A DNA stretch of 64,000 nucleotides from Ignavibacteriota bacterium (GTDB lineage Bacteria > Bacteroidota > Ignavibacteria > Ignavibacteriales > Melioribacteraceae), in the NCBI GenBank assembly GCA_016708125.1, contig JADJGF010000001.1:186001-250000 (forward strand). The letters run 5' to 3'. The translations under genes and the position numbers were made by a program. Below, piece after piece: positions 1-7,456 of the stretch. The first letter of the stretch is position 1. Every line of letters starts with the position of its first letter. The notes beneath the pieces are model-generated. The model made no database searches, was not told the DNA's origin, and was given only the letters and a program-made list of their open reading frames with translations.

Positions 1-93
1 CTTTGTGATTACCTTTCTCTGTTTGTTCGATATGCCTTTGTGCTCCAAATATCTCTCTATTCCAGACTTTAATATATCTGATACTTTTATCAT
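1..93 (-). CDS. IS91-family transposase, N-terminal 31 codons (second cassette copy, runs off window)
   Basis: This is the start of a second copy of the transposase gene at 399-1544. Positions 1-154 are identical to 1452-1605, and identity stops one base past the attC core (151-153 versus 1602-1604). That places the copy in its own cassette, which starts at 152. Only the first 31 codons are inside the window, ahead of the zinc-binding domain. Whether the rest is intact cannot be seen. The identity implies a recent cassette duplication. Confidence 0.85.
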   Translation of the reverse strand, partial: MIKVSDILKSGIERYLEHKGISNKQRKVITK

Positions 94-148
94 TAGAGCT
101 TAACTTATTCATATTTTCAATGAACTGCCAATGCTTTTTTGGCTTAAT

Positions 149-371
149 ATAACGACGTTGCCAATAAGCTGCTGCCCAAAAGAGCAATGCCAAATAAGCA
201 ACACAATGATTTATATTTAGCCGTGCTTAACTTTACATGTAAGCACGGCGGAACTAAACTTCAATAATACTGCTAATGTTAATAGCAATGCCAAACAAAC
301 TTTTAATCTTTATTTCTGTATTCAACCCGAGCAATTACGGCAGTCAGCTTGATTGGCGGGTTATATTAAGC
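149..371 (-). other. attC site of the transposase cassette (attC4)
   Basis: Read on the minus strand, R'' is at 360-371 (GCTTAATATAAC), L'' at about 340-357, L' at about 158-177 and R' at 149-155. L'' pairs with L' apart from one extra C in L'' (GCCAATCAAGCTG against GCCAATAAGCTG), the typical extrahelical base of attC sites. R'' is the reverse complement of the cassette start at 1593-1604. An internal hairpin has arms 220-229 and 240-249 (GCCGTGCTTA and its perfect complement) with a 10-nt loop. The site is about 223 bp, long for attC. Confidence 0.8.
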
Positions 372-398
372 TTTTATTTATTAATTAAGCTCTCAACT

Positions 399-1544
399 TC
401 AACCATACCCACTCAACAATACTTTACTTTCACATTCCGGACATACACATTTAACTTTTTCTTCCAACTCATTTATTATTTCTTCAACTTTTTCTTTTAA
501 TTTTCCAAGTTCACTCTTTATTTCTTCTTCTATTTTATTCAGTGAGTCTTTCTTTTTATTTGGAGCAAAGATTCCTCCATACCTTATCTTTCTAAATCCT
601 TCTGGTAGTATATGTAGTAAAAATCTTCTGATAAATTCCGTGTCTTCTAATGGTAGTATTTCTTTCTTAGCTATGCCTCGTTTATCTTGCTTCTTGTAGT
701 TCTTATATTCAAATCTTACTACTCCTTTTTCATAACTCTTTATTCTGCTATTGGATATTGCTACTTTGTGTGTATATCTCGATATATATTCTAACGTCCT
801 TTCTCCATTGCTAAATGGTGCCTTCGAATATATTACCCATTTCTTTTGACTCAATTTATATAGGTAATTGTTAAACTCTTTTGATCTTGATAGTATTTCT
901 ATCTTTCCCGGAAATCTTAATTTCCCTTCCTCATACTTTTCTTTTAGTAACTCTATAAATTTTCCCATCATAACTTCTGACATCGCCCCTACCGGAAACA
1001 TAAACTTCTTCGAATATGGTAATTTCTTAAATCTCCCTTCTTTCAGTCCTCCACTTAATACCATATAATGTATATGTGGATGATATAACATCTGACTTCC
1101 CCATGTATGCAATAAACCGATGTAACCTATTCTTCCTCCAAAATGTCTTTTATCCTCTGAAAATTTATTTAGTACATAAAAGCTGCTCTTGAATAATATA
1201 TCATATAATATCTGCTGATTGCATATTGATAGATTATTCAACTCCGATGGCAACGTGAATACAACATGAAAGTATGGTAATGGCAGATAATTCTTTAGGA
1301 CATTTATTAACCATTTTATTTTCTTATTCTGGTTACATCTATTACAATGTCTGTCTCTGCATGGTCTTTTCTTTTCTTCTTCATATCCACATTCTTCATT
1401 TGTGCACTTAAATTTAACCGGTGACACGTTATCTGAAAAACAATTGATAATCTTTGTGATTACCTTTCTCTGTTTGTTCGATATGCCTTTGTGCTCCAAA
1501 TATCTCTCTATTCCAGACTTTAATATATCTGATACTTTTATCAT
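399..1544 (-). CDS. IS91-family HUH transposase carried as a gene cassette
   Basis: This 381-aa protein has the layout of IS91-type rolling-circle transposases. An N-terminal zinc-binding domain has Cys47, Cys52, Cys62, Cys67 and Cys70. The HUH metal-binding motif HPHIHY is at 155-160, and the family signature YISRYTHKVAISNSRI at 253-268 contains the candidate catalytic tyrosines 253 and 257. An unusual tail has a Lys/Glu-rich coiled coil (about 333-365) and a second Cys knuckle (Cys366, 368, 371). Known relatives nick and join single-stranded DNA. Here the gene fills one cassette of the array, between R' at 1604 and R'' at 360-371, with a near-identical copy starting in the next cassette. 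No separate IS91 ori or ter ends were identified. Family assignment is secure; mobility is inferred. Confidence 0.9.
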   Translation of the reverse strand: MIKVSDILKSGIERYLEHKGISNKQRKVITKIINCFSDNVSPVKFKCTNEECGYEEEKKRPCRDRHCNRCNQNKKIKWLINVLKNYLPLPYFHVVFTLPSELNNLSICNQQILYDILFKSSFYVLNKFSEDKRHFGGRIGYIGLLHTWGSQMLYHPHIHYMVLSGGLKEGRFKKLPYSKKFMFPVGAMSEVMMGKFIELLKEKYEEGKLRFPGKIEILSRSKEFNNYLYKLSQKKWVIYSKAPFSNGERTLEYISRYTHKVAISNSRIKSYEKGVVRFEYKNYKKQDKRGIAKKEILPLEDTEFIRRFLLHILPEGFRKIRYGGIFAPNKKKDSLNKIEEEIKSELGKLKEKVEEIINELEEKVKCVCPECESKVLLSGYG

Positions 1545-1599
1545 TAGAGCTTAACTTATTCATATTTTCAATGAACTGCCAATGCTTTTTTGGCTTAAT

Positions 1600-1821
1600 A
1601 TAACGGCGTAGCAAATAACACGCCGCCCATAATTAGATTTTACTAAATAACGAATTTATAATTTTACAAAACAATGTTTAACTTTTTTCACAAACATTGT
1701 TTTTAACTTTTCTGAATTGCACAAACTTTAACATAAAACTTTAGTTAAACTTCCAAACAAACTTTTTACAAAATTCCGCCAAGTGAAAACGGCGGTCGTG
1801 TTGATTTGCTGGTTATACAAC
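1600..1821 (-). other. attC site of the DUF2569 cassette (attC3)
   Basis: R'' is at 1812-1821 (minus strand GTTGTATAAC), L'' at about 1793-1809, L' at about 1612-1628 and R' at 1600-1606. L'' has AAATCAACACGAC against AAATAACACGCC on the folded partner, so again one extra C lies in L''. R'' is the exact reverse complement of the cassette start at 2327-2336. The internal hairpin has arms 1670-1679 and 1692-1701 (AACAATGTTT and its perfect complement, 12-nt loop). The stop codon of the upstream DUF2569 gene (1813-1815) lies inside R''. Confidence 0.85.
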
Positions 1822-2280
1822 ATTAAAAGTATACTTGACTCTTTTTGAATATGTTAGATATAAATACCAAATTAAAAAGAATATTATTTTAGGTAACTGA
1901 AAAATTATTTGATAAAATAATGTTTCGAGAAAATTTGAACTCATAAGTGAATTATTTAGCCAACTATCTAAAAAATAATAGATGCCAGTGATTAAATAAA
2001 TACTTATGTAAAAGATTAAAAATTTCTTTGTCGTCCTAATTGCATTTTTATCTTTTTTGAAAATATTGTATCCACAATAAAAACTGTATAATCCAATAAT
2101 AATTGAGATTAAGGAAAAGATTATCCCTTCATAAAAATATCTATCTAAATTAGTACCATCCATATAAAATAAATATCCAACACCAGTTAGAATATTGTAA
2201 ACTCCAAGAACAAAAAGATTGATATATAAAAATATTAACCAACCTCCAATTTTTTCTTTACAGCTTTCTTCAAATGTCAT
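1813..2280 (-). CDS. DUF2569-like four-helix membrane protein (cassette gene)
   Basis: The product is 155 aa and almost entirely hydrophobic, with four predicted membrane segments (about 12-37, 48-70, 84-106 and 120-145). The N-terminal IGGWLIF motif and the C-terminal SKRVKYTF tail fit the DUF2569 family of small bacterial membrane proteins, whose function is unknown. It is the only gene in its 732-bp cassette. The ATG lies about 55 bp inside the cassette start, and the TAA stop overlaps the R'' box of attC, a compact arrangement typical of gene cassettes. Expression probably depends on upstream cassette or integron promoters. Family assignment is by motif resemblance. Confidence 0.75.
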   Translation of the reverse strand: MTFEESCKEKIGGWLIFLYINLFVLGVYNILTGVGYLFYMDGTNLDRYFYEGIIFSLISIIIGLYSFYCGYNIFKKDKNAIRTTKKFLIFYISIYLITGIYYFLDSWLNNSLMSSNFLETLFYQIIFQLPKIIFFLIWYLYLTYSKRVKYTFNVV

Positions 2281-2330
2281 ATTGATTCACAAATTATTAT
2301 TAAAAATATTCTTCTATTTATTTTTTGTTG

Positions 2331-2555
2331 TATAACGGCGGCGCAAATAACCCGACGCCCAAAACAACAATATAATTTAATAACGAATGATTTATTTAAA
2401 GAGCAGTTTTTAATTTTCATAAGAAAAAACTGCGACTCACTTTTATAAATTTTACTTCACTTTTGCAAATAACTTTATTGAACTTTCCAACTTTATGTTT
2501 AGAAACCAAACCCAAACAAGCGTAGCGGTCGGGTTGATTTGTTGGTTATGTTGCT
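2331..2555 (-). other. attC site of the PEGA/DUF4105 cassette (attC2)
   Basis: R'' is at 2545-2555 (minus strand AGCAACATAAC), L'' at about 2526-2542, L' at about 2343-2360 and R' at 2331-2337. The L boxes pair as CAAATCAACCCGAC against CAAATAACCCGAC, leaving one extrahelical C in L''. R'' is the exact reverse complement of the cassette start at 4815-4825. The internal hairpin has arms 2403-2411 and 2425-2433 (GCAGTTTTT and its perfect complement, 13-nt loop). Confidence 0.85.
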
Positions 2556-4118
2556 TTAATTAATATAGTGATTTAATTTTATTGAATACGAAATATTCTC
2601 TTTTGAATATTTTAATTGCATATAAAGTATATTTAATTTTGGCAATTCAATTCCAAAACTTGTTTCATTAAAAATAACATCTTCAAGTTTTTTTGTAGTA
2701 TTAAATGTAACCTTAAAGTTGTGCATTAATTTTACTCTATTTGAAAGTTTTGCTTGAATTATTAACTCGGGTCCAAATAAAACTGAAAAACCATAATTTT
2801 GTAAATAAACTGGTGAAACTTCCATTAATGCAGATAAATTAAAACTATTTTTAAGTATTGAAATCGAATATCCTATCCCAGCAAATAATCCATACGTCAA
2901 GATATTATTAACATATTCAGATTTTCTTTGCAAACCTAAACCAATTCTCCATGATAAATAATTGGAAAGTACTGAAATGGGCTGTAAACTTAATTGATTA
3001 AAAAGATAGAATTCATCAATGAATATTTTTTTTGTTGAAAAACCAATATCAGTTTTAAACAATGACAAATAATCATTTGCTGGATAAACATCATAACTTT
3101 CAAAAAAATCGTGTAAACCAAGACGAAAATTAAGTAAATATGTTGGTGAATTATTATGAATTATTTTTATACCGCCACCTAATAAAACAGATGGATGTAT
3201 ATCAAATTCTTTGTTATAGTTCTTAAATATATTAATAGTAGCTTCTTCTGATTTTGAAACTAAAATTCTTAATTTTTTTATTATTTCGATTTCGGTTTCA
3301 GTAAGATGTTCTTTTTTATTTGAATTTTTCCATTCTAAAAAATTCAGCAACAATGCGATTTCTGAATTGGACAATTCAGTTAAATTGAAATTTTCTTCAG
3401 AAAAATCCAAAGGTAATTTATAAATGCTTTCATTAATAATATTACTAGTACTTTCTACAAACATTGGCTCGCCAATCCTACCCTTCCAATTATCAATTAT
3501 TGTTTTTGGAAAGAAGAAAACTCGATTAGAAATATTAGTTTTATTAAAAGAAATATTAAATATTGAATCAATTTGGCTTGCACAATTTTTATTTGCAAAC
3601 AAATAAGGAAAACTTTTATTTTGTAAATTGAAAAAATTTTTAAGAAAACTCAATTTTTCAGCTTCATTCAATTCAATTGGGAAAAGCCACAAAGGTCTTG
3701 ATTCAATAAAAGTATATTCTCTAAATTTCTCAAAAAAAGGGACTATTCTAAACTCGCCTACAAGACCACCAAAAATACCTTTTAAGAAAAATTCAAATGA
3801 ACCAATACCATCTGTTGTAGCTGAAAAATCTAATGATGGCCATAATAAAAATGGTCGCTTTTCTTTTGGTTCTAGTAAAACAAATAAATGTCCAAAAGAT
3901 GAAGTTGGACTTGCTGGATATGGCCCAGCAAAAACTAAATACAACTTTTCAATTGAATTTTCTTTTAAAAATATTTCTAAAGAAACTTTCTCTGATAAAG
4001 TATCAATATAATTTTCACTTAAATTTTTTGTGCTGTATTCAGCAGAAAAAATTGTAATACTAGATAGGAGAATAACTAAAAGTATTTTTGTTATTCTCCT
4101 TTGAATTTCTATACCCAA
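2556..4118 (-). CDS. DUF4105 (Lnb N-terminal domain) secreted/outer-membrane protein (cassette gene)
   Basis: This protein of about 510-520 aa has an N-terminal hydrophobic signal (KILLVILLSSITIFSA) and a DUF4105 domain recognisable by SFGHLFVLL (near residue 75) and the NCASQID segment (near residue 178). The C-terminal half is rich in alternating hydrophobic strands and probably forms a beta-barrel. Its function is unknown; the family is periplasmic or surface-exposed. It follows the PEGA lipoprotein by 1 bp in the same cassette. The start is uncertain. The longest frame opens at TTG 4118 without a Shine-Dalgarno sequence, whereas a good AGGAG (4096-4100) precedes an in-frame ATA at 4083-4085 immediately before the signal peptide. 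The stop lies directly beside R'' of attC. Confidence 0.75.
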   Translation of the reverse strand: MGIEIQRRITKILLVILLSSITIFSAEYSTKNLSENYIDTLSEKVSLEIFLKENSIEKLYLVFAGPYPASPTSSFGHLFVLLEPKEKRPFLLWPSLDFSATTDGIGSFEFFLKGIFGGLVGEFRIVPFFEKFREYTFIESRPLWLFPIELNEAEKLSFLKNFFNLQNKSFPYLFANKNCASQIDSIFNISFNKTNISNRVFFFPKTIIDNWKGRIGEPMFVESTSNIINESIYKLPLDFSEENFNLTELSNSEIALLLNFLEWKNSNKKEHLTETEIEIIKKLRILVSKSEEATINIFKNYNKEFDIHPSVLLGGGIKIIHNNSPTYLLNFRLGLHDFFESYDVYPANDYLSLFKTDIGFSTKKIFIDEFYLFNQLSLQPISVLSNYLSWRIGLGLQRKSEYVNNILTYGLFAGIGYSISILKNSFNLSALMEVSPVYLQNYGFSVLFGPELIIQAKLSNRVKLMHNFKVTFNTTKKLEDVIFNETSFGIELPKLNILYMQLKYSKENISYSIKLNHYIN

Positions 4119-4119
4119 T

Positions 4120-4737
4120 TTAGATATTTAATAATTTTTCGATTTCTATACCAAAAGTAACTTGATCACCATTTGATTTTATTAAAATGTTTTTTACCAT
4201 TTGGGTTGAATTTTCATTTTGTTCTAAATTAGCTAAATATAAAAGTGAATTTAAATAATTACCATTGTTATTTGATAAATCAATGGCAATATTTGACATG
4301 TTAACCATTGCAAATTTTTTCAATTCATATTTTTTCTTGAAATCATTAACTGATAAACCGTTTGCAATTAATTCAACTTGATAACTTGCGGGTGAATACT
4401 TATAAGCGGCACCAGTAGCAAAGTCTGTAATACTTCCAAGTGTTCCACCAATAATAATATTTCCCCAAAACATACCTTCCATCGTTGTACTTAATGCAAT
4501 TTGATGAGTTTTATAACCTTCCATTTCGATAGTAATAAGTTTACCATTTTTTTTAATTTCACCAGTAAATGGAGTTTTACCTACTGAAACACCATCTAAT
4601 TTTACATCAGCACCTTCAACGTTACTAGTAATGGTTACTAATTGCGAAGTACCAGTAGCAATTGTAGCACAACTTGTTAAATAAATACTGACAACTAAAA
4701 CAATTAAAGAAGCAGTAATAATCGATATTTTTTTCAT
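4120..4737 (-). CDS. PEGA-domain lipoprotein (cassette gene)
   Basis: The product is 205 aa with a lipoprotein signal ending in the lipobox LTSC (Cys at about residue 23). A PEGA-type beta-sandwich follows (about 33-85: VTITSNVEGADVKLDGVSVG, then TPF and a glycosylated-style GYKTHQI turn). A glycine-rich hydrophobic segment (about 88-110) and an Asn-rich C-terminal region of unknown role come next. PEGA domains are usually found on surface-anchored proteins. A good Shine-Dalgarno (AAGGAG) precedes the ATG. It is the first gene of a 2489-bp two-gene cassette, and the DUF4105 gene begins 1 bp after its stop, so the two are probably translated together. Confidence 0.8.
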   Translation of the reverse strand: MKKISIITASLIVLVVSIYLTSCATIATGTSQLVTITSNVEGADVKLDGVSVGKTPFTGEIKKNGKLITIEMEGYKTHQIALSTTMEGMFWGNIIIGGTLGSITDFATGAAYKYSPASYQVELIANGLSVNDFKKKYELKKFAMVNMSNIAIDLSNNNGNYLNSLLYLANLEQNENSTQMVKNILIKSNGDQVTFGIEIEKLLNI

Positions 4738-4818
4738 TTTTTCTCCTTTGATGAATGATAATTAATTGATATAGATTTTGTTGTGTGTTTTTATAGAGCA
4801 TTTTTGAAATATTTAGCA

Positions 4819-5040
4819 ACATAACGGCGGCGCAAATAACCCGCTGCCCTAAACAACAATTTTATTTAATAATGAATGTTTTATTTAAAGAGCAAAGTTT
4901 AACTTTTTTTAGCAAACTTTGCGACTTAATTTTCTGAACATTGTTCACTTTTAACAAAATAGTCAATACAACTTTCAAATTATATTTTTACACAAAAACC
5001 AAACCAGTACGGCAGTCGGGTTGATTTGTTTGTTATGCAC
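4819..5040 (-). other. attC site of cassette 1 (attC1)
   Basis: R'' is at 5032-5042 (minus strand AAGTGCATAAC), L'' at about 5012-5028, L' at about 4832-4848 and R' at 4821-4826. The L boxes pair as CAAATCAACCCGAC against CAAATAACCCGCT with one extra C in L''. R'' is the exact reverse complement of the cassette start at 5475-5485. The internal hairpin has arms 4892-4900 and 4914-4922 (GCAAAGTTT and its perfect complement, 13-nt loop). Confidence 0.85.
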
Positions 5041-5067
5041 TTTTTTAATTTTATTATATTTAGTTAT

Positions 5068-5388
5068 TTATTTACTTTTTTTTTTCTTATTAAGAAGTTC
5101 TGTTTTAAAATCTTCTCGTTTTGAATTTGGCAATATTTCAAATTTACTGTTTGATGAATCTGACGGTGGTAATGGAATCATTTCATAGTTTTCTTTTTGT
5201 ATGTTTTTCTTCTGTGATTCTAATCTTAATTGATTTAATGATTTATATAATTGTTGTTTTTCTTGTTCATTTTTTTGAAGTAATGAAAGTTTATTTTGCA
5301 ACGAATCCAGCTTGTATTGATATTTACTTTGTGAAAATATTGATATTGATAAAACAAAGATTAAAGAAATTAAATAGTTTATTTTCAT
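5068..5388 (-). CDS. Small secreted coiled-coil protein (cassette gene)
   Basis: The product is about 106 aa. A signal peptide (MKINYLISLIFVLSISIFSQ) is followed by a Gln/Lys/Leu-rich predicted coiled coil (about 22-65) and a polar Lys-rich tail ending in KKKKSK. I do not recognise a family. I chose the ATG at 5388 over the one at 5400 because a GAGG Shine-Dalgarno lies 6 nt upstream of it. It is the only gene in the 660-bp cassette closest to the integrase, so it is the most recently inserted if insertion at attI is the rule. Confidence 0.7.
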   Translation of the reverse strand: MKINYLISLIFVLSISIFSQSKYQYKLDSLQNKLSLLQKNEQEKQQLYKSLNQLRLESQKKNIQKENYEMIPLPPSDSSNSKFEILPNSKREDFKTELLNKKKKSK

Positions 5389-5474
5389 TTTAAACCTCAT
5401 TCTTATTTCTCAATAAATCTTTTACTAATATTTATAATTTATGTTTCACTAATCTTCCAAATCTCAAGTCTTTG

Positions 5475-5694
5475 AAGTGCATAACTATTTATTAAGCAGA
5501 ATACCCGTCTCTTATTAAATGGAGCAAAAAAAGATGTTTATTCTACTTTTGGTTTTTCTAATATCTACTTAAAATTTTTATATCTTATTATAAACTATAA
5601 TTTTATACAAAATTTTCAAACTTAAATTTGGTTCGCTATACTGAATTTTCTTCCGCTTTCCATTCCCAAATATCCAATTATTTCCTTCCGTTTT
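5475..5694 (-). other. Putative attI and integron leader
   Basis: This is the stretch between the first cassette and the integrase remnant. The core AGTTATGC (minus strand, around 5479-5486) forms the junction with cassette 1. Unlike the attC sites, the integrase-side flank has no second inverted pair of L/R boxes, as expected for attI. The rest is AT-rich with no open reading frame. It is the expected location of a cassette promoter, but I could not pick one with confidence. Confidence 0.55.
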
Positions 5695-6695
5695 TCAATA
5701 CCTAATATTTGCGTCTAACGGACTTCTTACACCGGTTCCGCTATTTAATACATGCGTATAAATCATTGTTGTTTTAACAGAACTATGTCCAAGTAATTCT
5801 TGTATTGTTCTAATATCGTAACCATTTTCAGCAAATGGGTTGCAAAGGAATGTCTAAAAGCATGCGAACCGGCATGTTTTGTAATCTCAGCTTTTTTTAA
5901 TATTTCTTTAATTTTTTCTGAACTGTTGTTTCATGTAAATGGTGTCTGTAGTAAAATTATTTTTTCGGATAAAACAAATTTATCCGATGGAAAAATATAC
6001 TGCCATCCAAATTCTTTTCCGGCGTTTGGATATTTTTCTCTTAATGCCATCGGCAAAATTGTTTCGCCTTTTCCGGCTTTAAGATCATTTTCGTGAAGCT
6101 TTTTTACTTTTTTAAGATGGTTTATTATCTCCGGAATTATTGAAGTCGGCAAAATTGTTTGTCTGTCTTTTTCCCCTTTGGAATCACGAACGGTAATCAT
6201 TTTATAATCCATATCAATATCTTTAACTCGCAGCCTTAAAGCTTCTCCTAATCTTAAACCGCCTCCGTATAAAACCGAAATAATTATTTTTGTAACTCCG
6301 CTTAATTGTTTGAATATTTCCGAAATTTCATTTTTAGAAAATACTGTTGGTAATTTTAAATTTCTTTTTGCTCTTTTAACATTTTCAAGCCAGCCTAATT
6401 CTATGTTCAAAACTTTGTTATACAAATACATAATGGCATTCATTGCTTGGTTTTGCGTTGATGCAGAAACCTTTTTATTTACTGCTAAAAATGTTAAGTA
6501 TTTTTCAAGATCTTTTTTATCTAATTCCTTTGGATGTTTTTTGCCGTTGAATAAAATGTAATTTTTAATCCATCTTAAATATGCTTCTTCTGTTTTTCTG
6601 CTGTATCTGTGGGCTTTTAAAGTTAAGCTTACTTTATCAAGAAGTTTAGGATTTTTAGTAACTACTATTGCACTATTTGCTTTTTTTTCTATCAA
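5695..6695 (-). pseudogene. intI: Integron integrase (IntI), inactivated by three frameshifts
   Basis: This tyrosine recombinase has a SAM-like N-terminal domain (SLTLKAHRYSRKTEEAYLRW) and the first catalytic Arg in GGGLRLGEALRLR. The insertion that marks integron integrases is present (about 6000-6100: ETILPMALREKYPNAGKEFG then WQYIFPS). Reading then needs three frame changes: one extra base near 5948, one missing A in the run at 5912-5917, and one missing base near 5830. With these restored the C-terminus reads RHHLHETTV, then HAFRHSFATHLL, ELLGHSSVKTTMIYTHVL and GVRSPLDA, followed by TGA at 5695-5697. The HxxRH box and the Tyr nucleophile are therefore still encoded. The apparent start is TTG at 6695. 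The gene points toward the cassettes. Confidence 0.9.
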
Positions 6696-7169
6696 TTATT
6701 TGATGATAAATTAGTTACACAAAATTAAATAAATTATAGTTAAACTTCAATTATTTAAAATTGATTTTTATAATTATTTGCTTTCAAAAATTCTTCTTCG
6801 GGCTTGATTAAAATAAGATATAAAATACTATTTATTTTTTTTACTGCTCCGCACAATCAGTTACAATAACTAAATATTATATTAGTTTAATAATTTAATT
6901 TAATATAATGAATAATTTACCTTTTGTAAATACGTATAAATACTTACACCATATTTTTGTCCTAAATTTTCATGTTGCTCTAAAAAAAATATTTCCCTAA
7001 TTTGTAACAGAAATTTAACTTAGATCAAGTTTTACGATGATAACAAAAAATTCATTCGTAACAAATTTTAGCTTTCTTTCCCACAACATCCTCAGCTTGC
7101 GCGGCACCTTTATAAATAAATTTTTTCCATTAACTAAAATAATTTTTCAATTAAAATTAGGATGAAAAA
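6696..7169. other. Intergenic region of 474 bp, no gene seen
   Basis: An AT-rich spacer between the integrase remnant (minus) and the small gene at 7170 (plus), so it should hold divergent promoters. I found no convincing open frame, RNA gene or long repeat in it. It marks the boundary between the integron and the ordinary chromosome. Confidence 0.5.
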
Positions 7170-7367
7170 ATGACTCACATTTGTTTTCATGCCAGAGCAG
7201 ATCATCATGATCAATTTGCAGATACTTTTGAAGAAGCTAAAAAAATGGTGGATGTTTGGGTTGATGAAGGCGATTCTCATATTCAAATTTTCAAATTATC
7301 GGCTGATGAAGTAACTGATTATATTGATTTGGATGAAGAATTAATTTATACCGAGAAAGGAAATTAA
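7170..7367 (+). CDS. Small conserved-looking acidic protein, function unknown
   Basis: The product is 65 aa with a His-rich N-terminus (THICFHARADHHDQF) and an acidic remainder (DVWVDEGDSHIQIF, then DYIDLDEELIY). It has no signal peptide or membrane segment. A Shine-Dalgarno-like AGGAT lies 7 nt before the ATG. The clustered His and Asp residues could bind metal, but that is only a guess from composition. It sits 90 bp upstream of the YdjM-like gene on the same strand and may share its transcript. Confidence 0.65.
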   Translation: MTHICFHARADHHDQFADTFEEAKKMVDVWVDEGDSHIQIFKLSADEVTDYIDLDEELIYTEKGN

Positions 7368-7418
7368 ATTATTCAAATAATTTTTCCGGCATTTGGATAC
7401 AAAAATTGTAAAAATATT

Positions 7419-7431
7419 TTATCTTACTTTA
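7419..7431 (+). promoter_or_regulatory. Possible promoter element upstream of the YdjM-like gene
   Basis: The 13-mer TTATCTTACTTTA ends 25 bp before the ATG at 7457. The identical 13-mer occurs at 45403-45415, upstream of the barrel protein gene at 45493. Its TATCTTA core resembles a Bacteroidota-type -7 element. No well-spaced upstream TTTG element is present here. Confidence 0.3.
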
Positions 7432-7456
7432 AATTAAATTTATAAGTTTTTTCTAA

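Larger units (their letters stand above)
1..6695 (-). mobile_element. Chromosomal integron with reverse-oriented integrase (left end outside window)
   Basis: A decayed integron integrase gene (5695-6695) is followed, in its direction of transcription, by a putative attI core and at least five gene cassettes, all on the minus strand. The crossover points (the G|TT of the GTTATRY-like core) fall at 5484/5485, 4824/4825, 2335/2336, 1603/1604 and 152/153. This gives complete cassettes of 660, 2489, 732 and 1451 bp. Each cassette begins with 10-12 bases that are the exact reverse complement of the R'' box of its own attC, as expected for integrated cassettes. The integrase reads toward attI, the opposite of class 1 integrons and the same as described for Treponema denticola. 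The array continues past position 1. The structure is seen directly; activity is not shown. Confidence 0.85.

Noticed and set aside
276..500. Plus-strand open frame of 74 codons, rich in Phe and Tyr
   Set aside because: It overlaps the attC site and the antisense of the transposase tail. Composition reflects AT-rich sequence and no motif is seen.
149..5040. Repeated inverted elements as a CRISPR array or REP/MITE family
   Set aside because: The repeats are long, spaced by whole genes, and each pairs with its own cassette start at the recombination point. That is the attC pattern, not regularly spaced repeats or transposon ends.
5800..6096. Plus-strand 98-codon frame
   Set aside because: It is antisense to the integrase remnant, which is clearly recognisable on the other strand.
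6900..6990. Short minus-strand frame of about 26 codons (EQHENLGQKYGV...) as a gene remnant
   Set aside because: No start, no further in-frame similarity on either side and no recognised family; chance is sufficient.
7018..7032. TTAGATCAAG as an FNR/CRP-type operator
   Set aside because: Only one half-site matches; the second half of the palindrome is absent.
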